Part shown: positions 19,113-28,508 of the stretch, piece after piece
Position numbering within the stretch: the first letter of the stretch is position 1
Layout: each line of letters begins with the position of its first letter
Assembly: GCF_024732245.1 (NCBI RefSeq)
Contig: NZ_CP093845.1
Span: 1,364,001-1,428,000, forward strand
Source: Dietzia sp. B32
GTDB lineage: Bacteria; Actinomycetota; Actinomycetes; Mycobacteriales; Mycobacteriaceae
DNA length: 64,000 bases
Direction of reading: 5' to 3'
The notes under the pieces: generated by a model
What the model saw: the letters and a program-made list of their open reading frames with translations, nothing else
Database searches by the model: none
What the model was told of the DNA's origin: nothing
Position numbers and translations under genes: made by a program

Positions 19113-20510
19113 TCAAGCTTCCCCTGGTGTGGAGCGACTCTTGGACGAGTAATAGTATGTGTCGTAATAGGCGGCCGAGCCCTTCTTCGCAGGCTTATTG
19201 GCCACCGATATCAATCCCAGCAGAGTTGCATCTGCCTTTTCTAGATTATCGACTGCATGGGAAACCTGGTCGCTTGTGGTGCGATGCGATCGCACCACAA
19301 GAAGCGCTCCATCTGTTGCTCGAGCAAGAATCGCACCGTCGGTCACCGGAAGTAGTGGTGGGGAATCAAAAATCACGTAATCATATATACGGCGGAGTTT
19401 ATCGATCAATTCAGTAGCCATATCAGACGCGAGTAATTCGGAGGGGTTGGGCGGCAGCGGGCCGCACGCCAGCAGATCCACTCCGTCGTGCCGTGTCTCC
19501 TGTACCACGTCCTCAAATTCGGCTTGACCGGAGAGGATATTGGTCAAGCCCACCTTATCCGGCATCGACATGTAGTTGACCACGAGCGGCCGACGGAGGT
19601 CCGCCTCGACCAGAAGGACCCGATTGCCCGCCTCCGCGAGAGCGAGCGAGAGGTTAATGGCGGTCTCGGATTTACCCTCCTCAGCCACCGACGAGGTCAC
19701 GACGATCACGCGCGGGGGGTTGTCAACATTGAGAAACTGCAGGTTTGTCCGTAGGCGCCGGAAAGACTCCGCCGCCGGGGAATGCCCCTCGCGGAATGGG
19801 ACGAGATGCTCTGCCCCCTTCTCTTTGTCCTCGCTCCTCCGGAAGGGAATCGAACCAACGACAGGCGTACCCGCTATCGCTTCCAGTTGTTCTCTCGACT
19901 TGACCCTCCGATCCAGCGCATTGATAAGAAGTGCCAGGCCTACGCCGGCGAGCAAGCCAAGGACGAGTCCGATCGCCACGTTTTGTTCTGTCTTAGGGGC
20001 TATGGGAGTTCGCGGCAATTCAGGCGGGCTAATAACAGTGAGCTTTGCCAGGGCAGGACCGCCGCCATCTGGAGTTTCGAGTCGCCTAATTACTTCGGGT
20101 AGCACCTCGCCGAACCCCTGCGCAAGGGCAAGAGCTCGTTGGGGTTCGGAATCAGTCACAGCGACGTTCAGTAGTACGGTATTAGCGTCAGCGGCTGCTG
20201 AGGTTCGGTTCGTAACCTCGCCGGGATCGATGTTTGCGCCACTTGCCTCCGAGACCTCCGACGCTATGTCAGTGCTCTTTACTAGCGCGGCATACGACTG
20301 CACTCGCTGTTGCGCACCAAGCGACCCCTGATACGCCGTTGCGGCAGCATTTTCCCCTCCAGCGACCGTCACGTAAAACTGCACATCGGCCTGATAGGTG
20401 GGCGTCGTGAGCAAACTCAAACTTAAGGCCAGGACTCCCCCGACGAGCGTCGAAGCCATTATTGCTATCCAACGGGCACGGAATATTGACAGCAGGTCCC
20501 GCAGATCCAC
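19113..20510 (-). CDS. Wzz-type chain-length regulator fused to BY-kinase
   Basis: One polypeptide carries both halves, as is usual in actinobacteria. Membrane spans lie near residues 15-35 (IMASTLVGGVLALSLSLL) and about 180-205 (NVAIGLVLGLLAGVGLALLI) around a periplasmic Wzz loop. The kinase follows: Walker A TSSVAEEGKSETAINLS, A' motif VLLVEADLRRP, Walker B YVIFDSPPLLP, and a C-terminal Tyr cluster YYDTYYYSSKSR for autophosphorylation. GTG 20510 (GGAAGG upstream) fits the family start better than GTG 20582. No partner tyrosine phosphatase is visible in the window. Confidence 0.88.
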   Translation of the reverse strand: MDLRDLLSIFRARWIAIMASTLVGGVLALSLSLLTTPTYQADVQFYVTVAGGENAAATAYQGSLGAQQRVQSYAALVKSTDIASEVSEASGANIDPGEVTNRTSAAADANTVLLNVAVTDSEPQRALALAQGFGEVLPEVIRRLETPDGGGPALAKLTVISPPELPRTPIAPKTEQNVAIGLVLGLLAGVGLALLINALDRRVKSREQLEAIAGTPVVGSIPFRRSEDKEKGAEHLVPFREGHSPAAESFRRLRTNLQFLNVDNPPRVIVVTSSVAEEGKSETAINLSLALAEAGNRVLLVEADLRRPLVVNYMSMPDKVGLTNILSGQAEFEDVVQETRHDGVDLLACGPLPPNPSELLASDMATELIDKLRRIYDYVIFDSPPLLPVTDGAILARATDGALLVVRSHRTTSDQVSHAVDNLEKADATLLGLISVANKPAKKGSAAYYDTYYYSSKSRSTPGEA

Positions 20511-20686
20511 TCCAGGTCCTTCCCTCTTGGTAGTTAAAGAATCGACCCAGCTTATTGGATACACATCGGGCCACCTGCTCACACTACTCGGCTGAGGCGC
20601 ACCTCAACACTGACAGTTCTCGCGATAACAATTAGTTCACCCAACCTGCTGGGGAACGTGTACCAACCGGTGGGTTGGCTGAGCCG

Positions 20687-21640
20687 TTAGTAGGCGGTTA
20701 TTTGCCGCAGGCGTTGTGCGTTCGGTGGTAGCTGTGTTCGTGGATGAGGGCAGGTAGCCGGTCCCGCCGCTCGTATCCGCGGATTGACAATGGGGGACCC
20801 CAGCTGCCCGCCAGGGTGCGGTGTATGGAATCGATCTTGCCGTTGGTCTGCGGGCGGTCCGATGGGTCCTTCACGATCTGATGCACAGGTCTCGGCATAC
20901 GCGAAGCCAGATGCGGGCCTTGTAGCAGGAGCCGTTGGCACTAAGCGCGCGTCGTTCGTTGACGCCTCGGTAGGCGAACCACTCCACCCGTTGATCAAGA
21001 CGGCATCGGCGCGGTCGCACCGGTTTCGTCCCCGTGGATCTGGGAGTAGACCAGCCGGGAGTAATCGCCCAGGATCAAGTGCATGAACGCGTGCCCCATC
21101 TTCGAATTGGGTGGAGGACTGCTGCACGAATAGCTGCCAGTCGCGGGCCTTCTTGGGGGTGGCGGAGCGGTTGCGGCGGCCATGCGGTCAGCCAGCGACG
21201 TACGTCTTCGCGTCCCAACGTACGAGATCCCCGGGGCGGAAGTGCTCGTAGGGGGCACCAGTTCACTGGCTGCCCGGTCGCAGTACAACAACCGGTTTAG
21301 TCGGCACCGGAACTGAACGCGGTGCGCGGACCGAGGAGCGACGCCACACGGTGCGGAAATGCCGACTAGGCCAAGCCGTTTACGGAGGAAAGTGAGACCA
21401 AACGTCGGGTCACCTCAGGGCTCGTCTTCCGAGGGCTGCGTCGTGGGCAGCTATATCGATCAGGCATCGGCTCGCCGGCCCGGTAGCGGACAGCCCACCT
21501 CTCCACCCTGGGCCAGGAACTAAGAACGAGCGATGACTTAGCCGATTGGTACGCCCTGATCCACCACGAGCTGGGCGACACGGAGACGGTGGCGCGGGGT
21601 CAACGCAGCGCTCGCGTGGAACCAACGTCTCCGGTCAGCG
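20687..21640 (-). pseudogene. IS481-family transposase relic
   Basis: On the minus strand, overlapping frames give the N-terminal HTH (TPRHRLRVAQLVVDQGVPIG, then VERWAVRYRAGEPMPDR and SPRKTSPEVTRRLVSL) and core pieces (AFMHLILGDYSRLVYSQIHG with Asp). The C-terminal RPQTNGKIDSIHRTLAGSWG and LIHEHSYHRTHNACGK follow. Many frameshifts separate them. The relic fills the gap between the Wzz gene and the first YdcF-like gene. Confidence 0.8.
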
Positions 21641-21908
21641 AATTCCGATAGATCGAGGGATGTTCTGTGAGAGATCATTCCGGCACCGTGATCAGCACGA
21701 CAGACCGGCCACGTATTACGTTCACCTGCCGAGTGCTTTCTGCTAGAGGGCCGGGAACCGACAACAAATCCTAGTCTCTGCTGTTCACCAAACACTTCGA
21801 TATGTCCTCACCCAGCGATCCGCAGAAACCCGTGTAGTTCTCGGGCTAACCGTGCATCAGCCCAATCGGCTTCAGCTCTTCCACGCATCGCTCAGTAAGA
21901 TGATCCCC

Positions 21909-22493
21909 GTGAGACCGAGCTTCCGGCGACGCCGAAACGCAGCACTAGCGGCTTTCATCGTCGTCGGGTTGTCGGTGGTGGTTGGGCTGACTACCGCACG
22001 ATCTGTACTTCTTCCTCGTACCGACTCCCCCAAACACGTCGACGCCATCATTGTCGTGGCCGGGGCACAAGACGACCGCTACGAATACGCGCGGCACCTA
22101 GCCCAAGCCGGGGTAGCCGACCGCATCTTGGTTTCTAGGCCCGTTCGACTCAGCGGGTCCTTTGCCACTCTCGTAGATTCCTATTGTGGCTCGGCTCCGT
22201 TCGTAGGCCGCGATGGTCGACGTATCGATGTGCAATGCTACCGCCCAGACATCGACACTACTGAGGGCGAGACCACAGCCGCTAACCGCATCGCCAGCAA
22301 ACTAGGTTATGAGTCAGTCCTTGTGGTGACCTACTGGGGCCACGTCTCGAGGGTACGCATATATTTCGAGCAGTGCTTCGAAGGGGCAGTATTTGTTACC
22401 GACACTCCGCGACCACTACCGAATTCGAGAAAAAGCGCGCTTATTCACGAGACAGGTGGCTACTTTAAGGCACTGCTCTCGCCCGCCTGTTGA
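21909..22493 (+). CDS. YdcF/SanA/ElyC-like DUF218 protein, copy 1
   Basis: 194 residues from the GTG at 21909, the same length and start context as the copy at 26206. An Arg-rich N-terminus is followed by one signal anchor (AALAAFIVVGLSVVVGLTTA). The DUF218 fold starts HVDAIIVVAGAQDDRYEYA, with DTTEGETTAANRIA near residue 125 and LVVTYWGHVSRVRIYFEQCF near 145. DUF218 proteins affect envelope and lipid-carrier traits, but the biochemical function is open. It is transcribed opposite to the adjacent polymerase gene. Confidence 0.85.
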   Translation: MRPSFRRRRNAALAAFIVVGLSVVVGLTTARSVLLPRTDSPKHVDAIIVVAGAQDDRYEYARHLAQAGVADRILVSRPVRLSGSFATLVDSYCGSAPFVGRDGRRIDVQCYRPDIDTTEGETTAANRIASKLGYESVLVVTYWGHVSRVRIYFEQCFEGAVFVTDTPRPLPNSRKSALIHETGGYFKALLSPAC

Positions 22494-22893
22494 TCCGCTC
22501 TGGCCGGGTTTGGTCCGGGAAGCTAGCTGCAAGACCTTGCAGCGGAGACTGCCAGTCAGGCGCCAGACTTCCAAACTGGATTAGTCTCCGCTGGGCCCTT
22601 CGTGCAGGTGTCGATGTACTCGTATCTGCTCGGCGTCGCTGCCCCTCGTAAAGTATTGGTCGTCTTCGAGGTCGTGATGACCTCCTGGCACAGCTCGTAC
22701 TCAAGCTGATGGCCAACTAGTCTGCGTGACGCACCCACTGCCAGGTCCCATTTCGGCAGTCCTCAAGTCTAGGAGAACCCGCCGTCCGAGATTCCCCGAG
22801 CAGGCCACCCACCTGAGTCTGGCTGACAGACTCTAGCCAACTCGACCATTGGTGCGAATACAGCGTTTGCGAGGGGGATGTATTGGCCCAGCC
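22494..22893. other. Intergenic stretch between convergent genes, nothing recognised
   Basis: 400 bases between the YdcF-like stop and the polymerase stop. No coding signal or IS homology was identified. A short inverted motif (GCAAGACCTTGC, 22530-22541) is too weak to call a terminator. Confidence 0.4.
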
Positions 22894-24234
22894 TCAGGTC
22901 ATTTGCCCTCTACAGTCTTGTCTTTCGACCAAGGGAAAGGCCCGGTTAGGTTCATCGGGCTGCGAACCCAACCATTCGGGTACGTTGGGGCGCAATAGTA
23001 CGCTTACGCACCCGAACAGAAGTAAATTAAATTCAAATCCAAAGAATGGACCATACGGCTCAACTAGCGCCCAGACAAGAAAAATTGAACAAATTAACAT
23101 CGATGCTGCTACTTCGGGTTGGTAAGCCCTTTCCCCCAACCGCACGAATTGAAGCATCAGAAGCCGAATTGTTAGCCACAAAATAAGCGCGCCAGCCGCA
23201 ATTCCCCCCAAGGCGGCGAAGTACAGCGGCGCGAAGTGTGCCTGCGTATCACTAACCCCGGTGAGCGGTGATGCCGCGAGCTTGGTCCATGCGTCCGAGA
23301 GTAGAGCAGTCCTACCGCTTGTGAATCCACCGTAGCCGTCATCGGCGGGTCCTAGAAGGCGGTCAAGTGTATTGAACCTGCCGGGCGCGGTGGCTTGAAG
23401 GGTCTGTCTTACGGCAAGCGCCACGCCGCCAGCGATGAGGAATGCTGGCAGCGGTTTGATCCATCCACGTAAGACGCCCACGAGTAGGGCGAGGGCGAGC
23501 CCGATAATGCCGGTACGTCCGCCGGACATAAGAATCCCGATGGAGCAGGCGGCCAGACCCGCAAGAGGCAGAAACTGGCCCCCACGTCGCGACCGATATA
23601 CGATCAACCACACGATGATGGCGATAGCCAAGTCCATCGACACTCGAATCGAAGAGGATGCCAGCCCTGTAAGCCTGGCTTCGCCAGCATCCTGATTTGG
23701 GGTCAGTAGTGTAGCCACTCCGATTCCGGCGGCGTTGCCTACCAGTACAGCCGCGCTGAGTGTGGCAGTGGCAGCGAAGCCGAGAAAGATGGGCCACGGG
23801 TTTGGTATGTGAGCGATGACTGTCCATGCGAGAATCGCTGCGCACAACATGACGATCCCCTCTATCGGCAAGTCCCCCCGATACCAGGTAAGTAGTGCGG
23901 CCAGGATACCGGTGAGCGCGATAGGAACTGCCCAGGATGGACGCCCTCTCACCGTCGTCTTCCCAATCGCCCAGAGTCGTGCCACCAGTAGCAGTGCGAG
24001 CCCATACCGTGCAGCGTCGAAGACTGCAGGCGGCAGGGTGGCGATCGACCAAATTGGGAAGAGCGCTCCAAGCATGAACAAGACTACTGGCACCCGTGGC
24101 ACTAGTCCGATGAGAAGTATGGCCGTAGCACCTGTCGCCAAGAGTAGGGCTTCAGTCAGTAAAGGCACGACGGGGACATTACCCGCGAAGTCTGAGGCCA
24201 TGTGAATTTGTTCGAGCCGTCGGCGCCAAGTCAC
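22894..24234 (-). CDS. O-antigen polymerase/ligase-like membrane protein (Wzy candidate)
   Basis: About 446 residues with 10-12 membrane spans and one large extracytoplasmic segment (residues about 270-330: TAPGRFNTLDRLLGPADDGYGGFTSGR and following), the architecture of the Wzy/WaaL family. The central GILMSGGRTGIIGLALALLVG carries the S-G-G-R-T motif found in many O-antigen ligase domains. It is the only polymerase candidate in the island. The start is uncertain: GTG 24234 or ATG 24201 (MASDFAG). Confidence 0.75.
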   Translation of the reverse strand: MTWRRRLEQIHMASDFAGNVPVVPLLTEALLLATGATAILLIGLVPRVPVVLFMLGALFPIWSIATLPPAVFDAARYGLALLLVARLWAIGKTTVRGRPSWAVPIALTGILAALLTWYRGDLPIEGIVMLCAAILAWTVIAHIPNPWPIFLGFAATATLSAAVLVGNAAGIGVATLLTPNQDAGEARLTGLASSSIRVSMDLAIAIIVWLIVYRSRRGGQFLPLAGLAACSIGILMSGGRTGIIGLALALLVGVLRGWIKPLPAFLIAGGVALAVRQTLQATAPGRFNTLDRLLGPADDGYGGFTSGRTALLSDAWTKLAASPLTGVSDTQAHFAPLYFAALGGIAAGALILWLTIRLLMLQFVRLGERAYQPEVAASMLICSIFLVWALVEPYGPFFGFEFNLLLFGCVSVLLRPNVPEWLGSQPDEPNRAFPLVERQDCRGQMT

Positions 24235-24236
24235 CC

Positions 24237-25130
24237 CTATACGACGTTTGTGGGCTGCTTCAAAACACCGATTTCTCTCCTGAATCGCACTGGGCCTGAT
24301 GGATGGTCGGGCTTGGATTCCAATCTGGGCCGGGTCGGACCGCTTCGTAGCGTAGAACGTCTCCCTGAACTCTGCTGGAGCATGTCATTGACGTAGCCGT
24401 GCAGCCAGGCGTTGTTCTGCCAGTGGACCCAGCTCAAGCTGGCCAGCTCGACGTGCTCGACGGCCTTCAGCGGCCGCCCCGCGTGGGCAGGGCCGCGGAT
24501 GAGCTCGGCTTCGTTCAGCCTGTAGGGGCTGATCAGGATCTTCGGCTCAATCGGGTACCCGTCGCGGTCACGTTGCCACAGCGCCATCCGCAGCGGCGTC
24601 ATCACCACATCCGTGGCCATGGTGGTGGCCGCGTTCCAGGCAACGATCCGCTGGGCGAACACGTCGACGATGAACGCCACGTAGGTGAGGCCGGCTCAGC
24701 CACCGTACGCCAGGGTGAGGTCCACATCCGATTGGTGTATGCGGCGACCTGAAGACCTGCATTGCGCAGTCTTGGCAGGCCAACCCAACTGCGTGCCACT
24801 CGAACCTCATCTGTTTGACGAACTCGCAGACCACCAGTTGTGGAGCTCAAGCTCACCCGCGAATGGAATCGAGGCGTGCGCATGATCTCGAGGCCCCTGG
24901 TCAGCTGCCGGTTCTCGGTCCTGAGGCACCTGACCGCGGCGCTGACGCCGTTCTAGGCGCCAGCGTCGATGTCACACTGCACTGGACCTCCTCCGGAACG
25001 TCGCCTTACCCAGCCCTAGAGGCGACCCACCTGGTCGCAGCAGGCCGTCAGAGACGCGTATTCACCACGGAGCTCGGCACCATCCGCACCGCCCGCTCCT
25101 TAGTCCCGGTCTCGATCCTTTCCAGCATTC
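24237..25130 (-). pseudogene. IS3-family transposase relic (second element)
   Basis: The minus strand shows orfA-like pieces in broken frames (about 24880-25130, including a RTENRQLTRGLEIM coil region) and orfB pieces. In orfB, MAFIVDVFAQRIVAWNAATT and VVMTPLRMALWQRDRDGYPI are followed, after a deletion that removes the DDE centre, by NEAELIRGPAHAGRPLKAVE and HWQNNAWLHGYVNDM. The C-terminal end has lost its stop and runs into unrelated sequence next to the polymerase start. Confidence 0.78.
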
Positions 25131-25428
25131 ATCCATCCTCCTCAGTTCGAAAAGGTGGCGGCGGGGACCCACGTCAAGTGGATGAATATGCTGGAAATTA
25201 GTCCGGCATTGTCAAACGCTAACCATCCGTCGGGGAATCGTTACATCCGTCAAGGACTTCAATTCGAAGATCCGCGCCTTCAACCAAGTTCAGAACCAGC
25301 GATCCCACACCGTCGCCTCAACAAGAGCCGCCGACAAAGTCCTACGGTAAGCCAAACGTAAGAGTACTCAATATGTAGACCGCTAACCTTACTGGACGCG
25401 TTTGCGATTCCATACTTCTGAACAACAG
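25131..25428. other. Intergenic stretch, nothing recognised
   Basis: About 300 AT-richer bases between the IS3 relic and the acetyltransferase stop. No reading frame with coding character and no hairpin stood out. Confidence 0.4.
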
Positions 25429-25926
25429 TTACAATTCACGAATCACTCGTCCCGGAACCCCTCCGACCATTACATTCGGCCCGAATTTTTTTGTAACAAC
25501 TGAGCCGGCAGCGATTACCGAACCGTAACCGCAGCCTGAACCGGAAATCAGAGTAGCGCCCGTACCGACCCAGGTACCATCACCTATTGATATAGATTTC
25601 GAATTGGCGCGATCGGAAGCCCTGCGTTCCGGACCCCCGATAGCGTGACTTCCCACTGTAACGGTTACTCGCGGAGCGATATCACAGTTGGCCCCGATAG
25701 CTACTCGGCATAATTTCGTTGAAACGACGAGTGCGCCAATACCTAGCCAAGTGTTGTCGCCGATCGCCACGTTCGGATAGTAAATCCGCGCACCACCGCA
25801 TATCTTCACATTGGATCCGATATCGAGCCCCGCCAATCGGTACATCACCGACTTGAATCGAAAAAACCTGGTGGCTGGCAGGATGGCAGATACCGTATTC
25901 GCAATGTGAAGAAGCCCGTTTCCCAT
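25429..25926 (-). CDS. Left-handed beta-helix (hexapeptide) O-acetyltransferase
   Basis: 165 residues with the imperfect hexapeptide series (DIGSNVKICGGARIYYPNVAIG, then ISIGDGTWVGTGATLISG and YGSVIAAGSVVTKKFGPN) and the C-terminal VMVGGVPGRVIREL ending. These are typical of WbbJ/NodL/CysE-like acetyltransferases acting on sugars. The likely role is O-acetylation of a polysaccharide residue. The gene stands alone on the minus strand. Confidence 0.85.
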   Translation of the reverse strand: MGNGLLHIANTVSAILPATRFFRFKSVMYRLAGLDIGSNVKICGGARIYYPNVAIGDNTWLGIGALVVSTKLCRVAIGANCDIAPRVTVTVGSHAIGGPERRASDRANSKSISIGDGTWVGTGATLISGSGCGYGSVIAAGSVVTKKFGPNVMVGGVPGRVIREL

Positions 25927-26055
25927 AGAGGAAGCGTAGCGGATCGCATTGCCGGTAGGGCTCGCGCCCCTCTGACCTGTTGGCAGTCAGCGAGCCAATA
26001 GAAGCTGGTGCACAAGTAGGTGACATCTGGCCTGCCCTGTCTCAGGTCCCGTTTC

Positions 26056-26101
26056 GGGGACGGGTGGCTACTTCAAGACCTTCCTCACACCCGCCTGCTG
26101 A
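26056..26101 (+). pseudogene. 3'-terminal remnant of a third YdcF-like gene
   Basis: The text from 26060 to the stop at 26101 encodes TGGYFKTFLTPAC, the same ending as the two full YdcF-like genes (TGGYFKALLSPAC and TGGYLKAFIKPAC). Nothing upstream of 26056 matches. This 14-codon scrap lies 104 bases before the intact copy and marks a recombination junction. Confidence 0.75.
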
Positions 26102-26205
26102 GCAGAGCAGCCCACCCCGCCCCTGCGCGCGTCGCGCAGTACGCCCCACCCCGACCGAGCCGGACGCCTTTACCTCCGGTTCACACGCCTCCGTAACCTG
26201 TATCC

Positions 26206-26790
26206 GTGAGACCACGCTCCCGACGCCGCCGCAGCATCGTGGTGCTGGCGCTCGTCCTGGTGGTGGGGCTGCTGGTCACGGGTCTGACCGCGGCGCGCGC
26301 CGTTCTTTTTCCCCAGGTCGACTCGCCGGAGCGAGTCGACGCGATCGTGGTGGTGGCAGGCTCCAATGACGACCGCTATGTCTACGCCCGCAGCCTTGCC
26401 GAAGAGGGCGTGGCCGACCATATCCTCGTCTCCCAGCCGCCGAGCGGGACCGGCCGCTACGCCGCCGCCATCGACTCCTACTGCGCCTCCACCCCGGTCC
26501 TCGCCCGCGACGGTCGTCGGATCGACGTCGAGTGCTTTGCCCCCGACGTGGACACCACCGAGGGTGAGACCACCGCCGCCACCCGCATTGCCCGCGAGCG
26601 CAAGTACAGCTCACTGCTCGTGGTCACCTACTGGGGTCACGTGTCGCGGGTGCGGATGTACTTCGAACAGTGCTTCGACGGCCCCGTCTACGTGACCGAC
26701 ACGCCCCGGCCCACCTCGATCTCGCGGCGCTACGCCCTGCTGCACGAAACGGGTGGCTACCTCAAGGCGTTCATCAAGCCGGCGTGTTGA
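26206..26790 (+). CDS. YdcF/SanA/ElyC-like DUF218 protein, copy 2
   Basis: 194 residues from a GTG start. An Arg-rich start and signal anchor (IVVLALVLVVGLLVTGLTAA) are followed by the DUF218 domain: RVDAIVVVAGSNDDRYVYAR, DVDTTEGETTAATRIARE and LVVTYWGHVSRVRMYFEQCF. Length and most motifs equal those of copy 1, but codon use here is GC-rich like the core genome, suggesting this is the resident copy and copy 1 came with the island. Confidence 0.86.
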   Translation: MRPRSRRRRSIVVLALVLVVGLLVTGLTAARAVLFPQVDSPERVDAIVVVAGSNDDRYVYARSLAEEGVADHILVSQPPSGTGRYAAAIDSYCASTPVLARDGRRIDVECFAPDVDTTEGETTAATRIARERKYSSLLVVTYWGHVSRVRMYFEQCFDGPVYVTDTPRPTSISRRYALLHETGGYLKAFIKPAC

Positions 26791-27164
26791 GGGTGCATGC
26801 CTCGTGGAACGTCGCCCCCTGGAGTGGCGGACCGACGGGGCGCGGGGCACAAAGCTGCAAGGTGGCTTGCCTCCGTGGGCGCTGGTTTCGCAGCCGATTC
26901 TCAAACGCCACCGGGTCCGCACCAAGGGATTAATGAGATCAAGACGATTGAGTCGCCGGGGCCGCGGAGGGGGAGCCCGCAGCCGCCGGCGACTCTGTCG
27001 CGCACGATGCAGGATCGCGACCATACGCGGTCAGCGTAGTCCGCATCGTTGCGGAGCCGGCAACACCTCGAGGGGGGATAAGGCTACGCCACCGACTGCC
27101 AGCGACAATATCCGCCGAGTGGCTACTACACAACTGTCAAGTTCGTATGTGTGGCTAACGAGTT

Positions 27165-27295
27165 GGGGCCCGTCAGGCCGGACCTCCGCCCCCTTGTCCA
27201 GGCCCGCGAGGATCGTCGCGCGGATCCCACCCGGCCGCAGCGACCTCTGCAGCATCAGCACGTCCTTGTAGACCCGCAGCGCACACGGCGGGTCC
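27165..27295 (-). pseudogene. Ku gene fragment
   Basis: On the minus strand this stretch encodes ALRVYKDVLMLQRSLRPGGI and RATILAGLDKGAEVRP, which aligns without gaps to the CALRVYKDILMLQTLLWPDE segment of the full Ku gene at 30334. Flanks on both sides do not match Ku. It is an isolated internal piece of about 110-130 bp, evidence of an old duplication or loss of a second Ku gene. The remainder of 26791-27382 shows nothing recognisable. Confidence 0.75.
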
Positions 27296-27382
27296 GACCC
27301 ACCTGTTGATTTGTCAGCAGTGCGAGTCGATCACGTCCTATGGTCAAGGAACACCTCCGCACTCCCCTCACGAAAGACCACC

Positions 27383-28267
27383 ATGACCACGCAGACCATC
27401 GACATCCCGCACCTGGGCGGCTCGACCATCGGCTACCGGTTCGGCCGCGACTACGACCCCTCCCTGCCCACCCTGGTGATGTCCAACTCGTTCACCACCT
27501 CCGTCGAGCTGTATCGCCCGCAGTTCGCCGACGAGACGCTCAGTTCACGGATGAACCTGCTGGCGATCGAGCCGTACGGCCACGGCGCCACCCGCTCGCG
27601 GTACCGGCACTTCACCTATTGGGACAGCGCGATCGCCAACCTGCAGGTGCTCGACGCGCTGGGTATCGACACGGCACTCGCCCTGGGCACCTCGCAGGGC
27701 GGGTGGATCGTCACCCGGATGGCGCTGCTCGACCCCGACGCGATCCGCGGCATCGTCGTGGTCGGGACCTCGATGGACTACGAGAGCAAGGCCAGCATGG
27801 AGCGCGGCTGCTGGGACGGCTCCGACTTCTGCAGCCCGGCGATCGACGCACTCGCGGCCCCCGTCGGCGACGACTGGGTGGTCGACGACGACTTCGTCCT
27901 GGGTGTCCTCGCCGCCGGCCTCGGCGAGAACGTCTCCGACGCGGAGAAGCAGTTCTGGCTGGAGACCTACCGCACCAACTATCGCGGCGACGACGGCCGG
28001 CACCGCCTGCGCACCGCGTCGGTCAACCTCCGCGACCGCGACGGCCTCGAGGCCCGGCTCGACGGCGTCACCTGCCCGGTGCTGTGGCTCCAGGGCACCG
28101 CCGATCAGGTGTACTCGGTGGCCAACGCCGAGGACGGCATCACGAGGTTCACCCACTCCCCCTCCGCCGAACTGCAGATCGTCGACGGCGGCCAGCACTT
28201 CCTCACGGCCTCCGATCCCGACACCGCCAACACCGCGACCCTGGCGTTCGTCGAGAAGTGGAGTTGA
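27383..28267 (+). CDS. Alpha/beta-fold hydrolase
   Basis: 294 residues. The nucleophile elbow is LALGTSQGGW (Ser) near residue 112. The acid is probably the Asp in LQGTADQVYSV, and the His is in VDGGQHFLTAS near the C-terminus, so the triad looks complete. The N-terminal strand PTLVMSNSFTTSVELYRPQF holds the oxyanion region. ATG 27383 was chosen since the domain starts there (MTTQTIDIPHL). The substrate is unknown; the general look is esterase/lactonase of the 3-oxoadipate enol-lactonase type. Confidence 0.85.
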   Translation: MTTQTIDIPHLGGSTIGYRFGRDYDPSLPTLVMSNSFTTSVELYRPQFADETLSSRMNLLAIEPYGHGATRSRYRHFTYWDSAIANLQVLDALGIDTALALGTSQGGWIVTRMALLDPDAIRGIVVVGTSMDYESKASMERGCWDGSDFCSPAIDALAAPVGDDWVVDDDFVLGVLAAGLGENVSDAEKQFWLETYRTNYRGDDGRHRLRTASVNLRDRDGLEARLDGVTCPVLWLQGTADQVYSVANAEDGITRFTHSPSAELQIVDGGQHFLTASDPDTANTATLAFVEKWS

Positions 28268-28289
28268 CGGCACCGCGCAGTGAGCGACT

Positions 28290-28455
28290 CCCCGACCGCC
28301 TGGACGTACGCGTACTCGTCCCCGAACAGCAGCTGATCGGCCTTCGCCCGCCGGAAGTAGTGATGCAGCGGATGCTCCTCAGCGCTCACGCCTTGACCGC
28401 GATCGCTAAAGGCACAGAGATGCCGTTGTCGGCTCACTTCAGCCGGTTCCGCCAC
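28290..28455 (-). other. Possible gene fragment, unrecognised
   Basis: The minus-strand frame reads SAEEHPLHHYFRRAKADQLL then FGDEYAYVQAVGESL, which has protein-like composition and codon use, but no start or end that makes sense and an overlap with the hydrolase stop region. It may be a leftover of a lost gene. I cannot name the family. Confidence 0.25.
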
Positions 28456-28503
28456 CGTGGTGACCGCGGGGCGTGGGGCAAAAGCAACTTTGTCGTCGTC
28501 GTC
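28443..28503 (+). repeat. GGTTCnGC/(GTC)n intergenic element, copy a
   Basis: CCGGTTCCGCCACCG, about 39 bases later followed by a (GTC)4 run, between the convergent hydrolase and amidohydrolase genes. It matches the layout of the copies at 39612, 43233, 44971 and 52297. Confidence 0.5.
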
Positions 28504-28508
28504 GCCCG

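Noticed and set aside
19845-19870. tRNA-like T-loop text (GGTTCGATTCC on the minus strand)
   Set aside because: It is codons of the Wzz/kinase gene (VGSIPFRR). No acceptor stem or anticodon arm can be formed around it.
4667-21130. 15-base identity GGACTGCTGCACGAA at 4667-4681 and 21116-21130
   Set aside because: A single 15-mer match is about what chance gives in 64 kb and the flanks do not align; it is not a recombination site.
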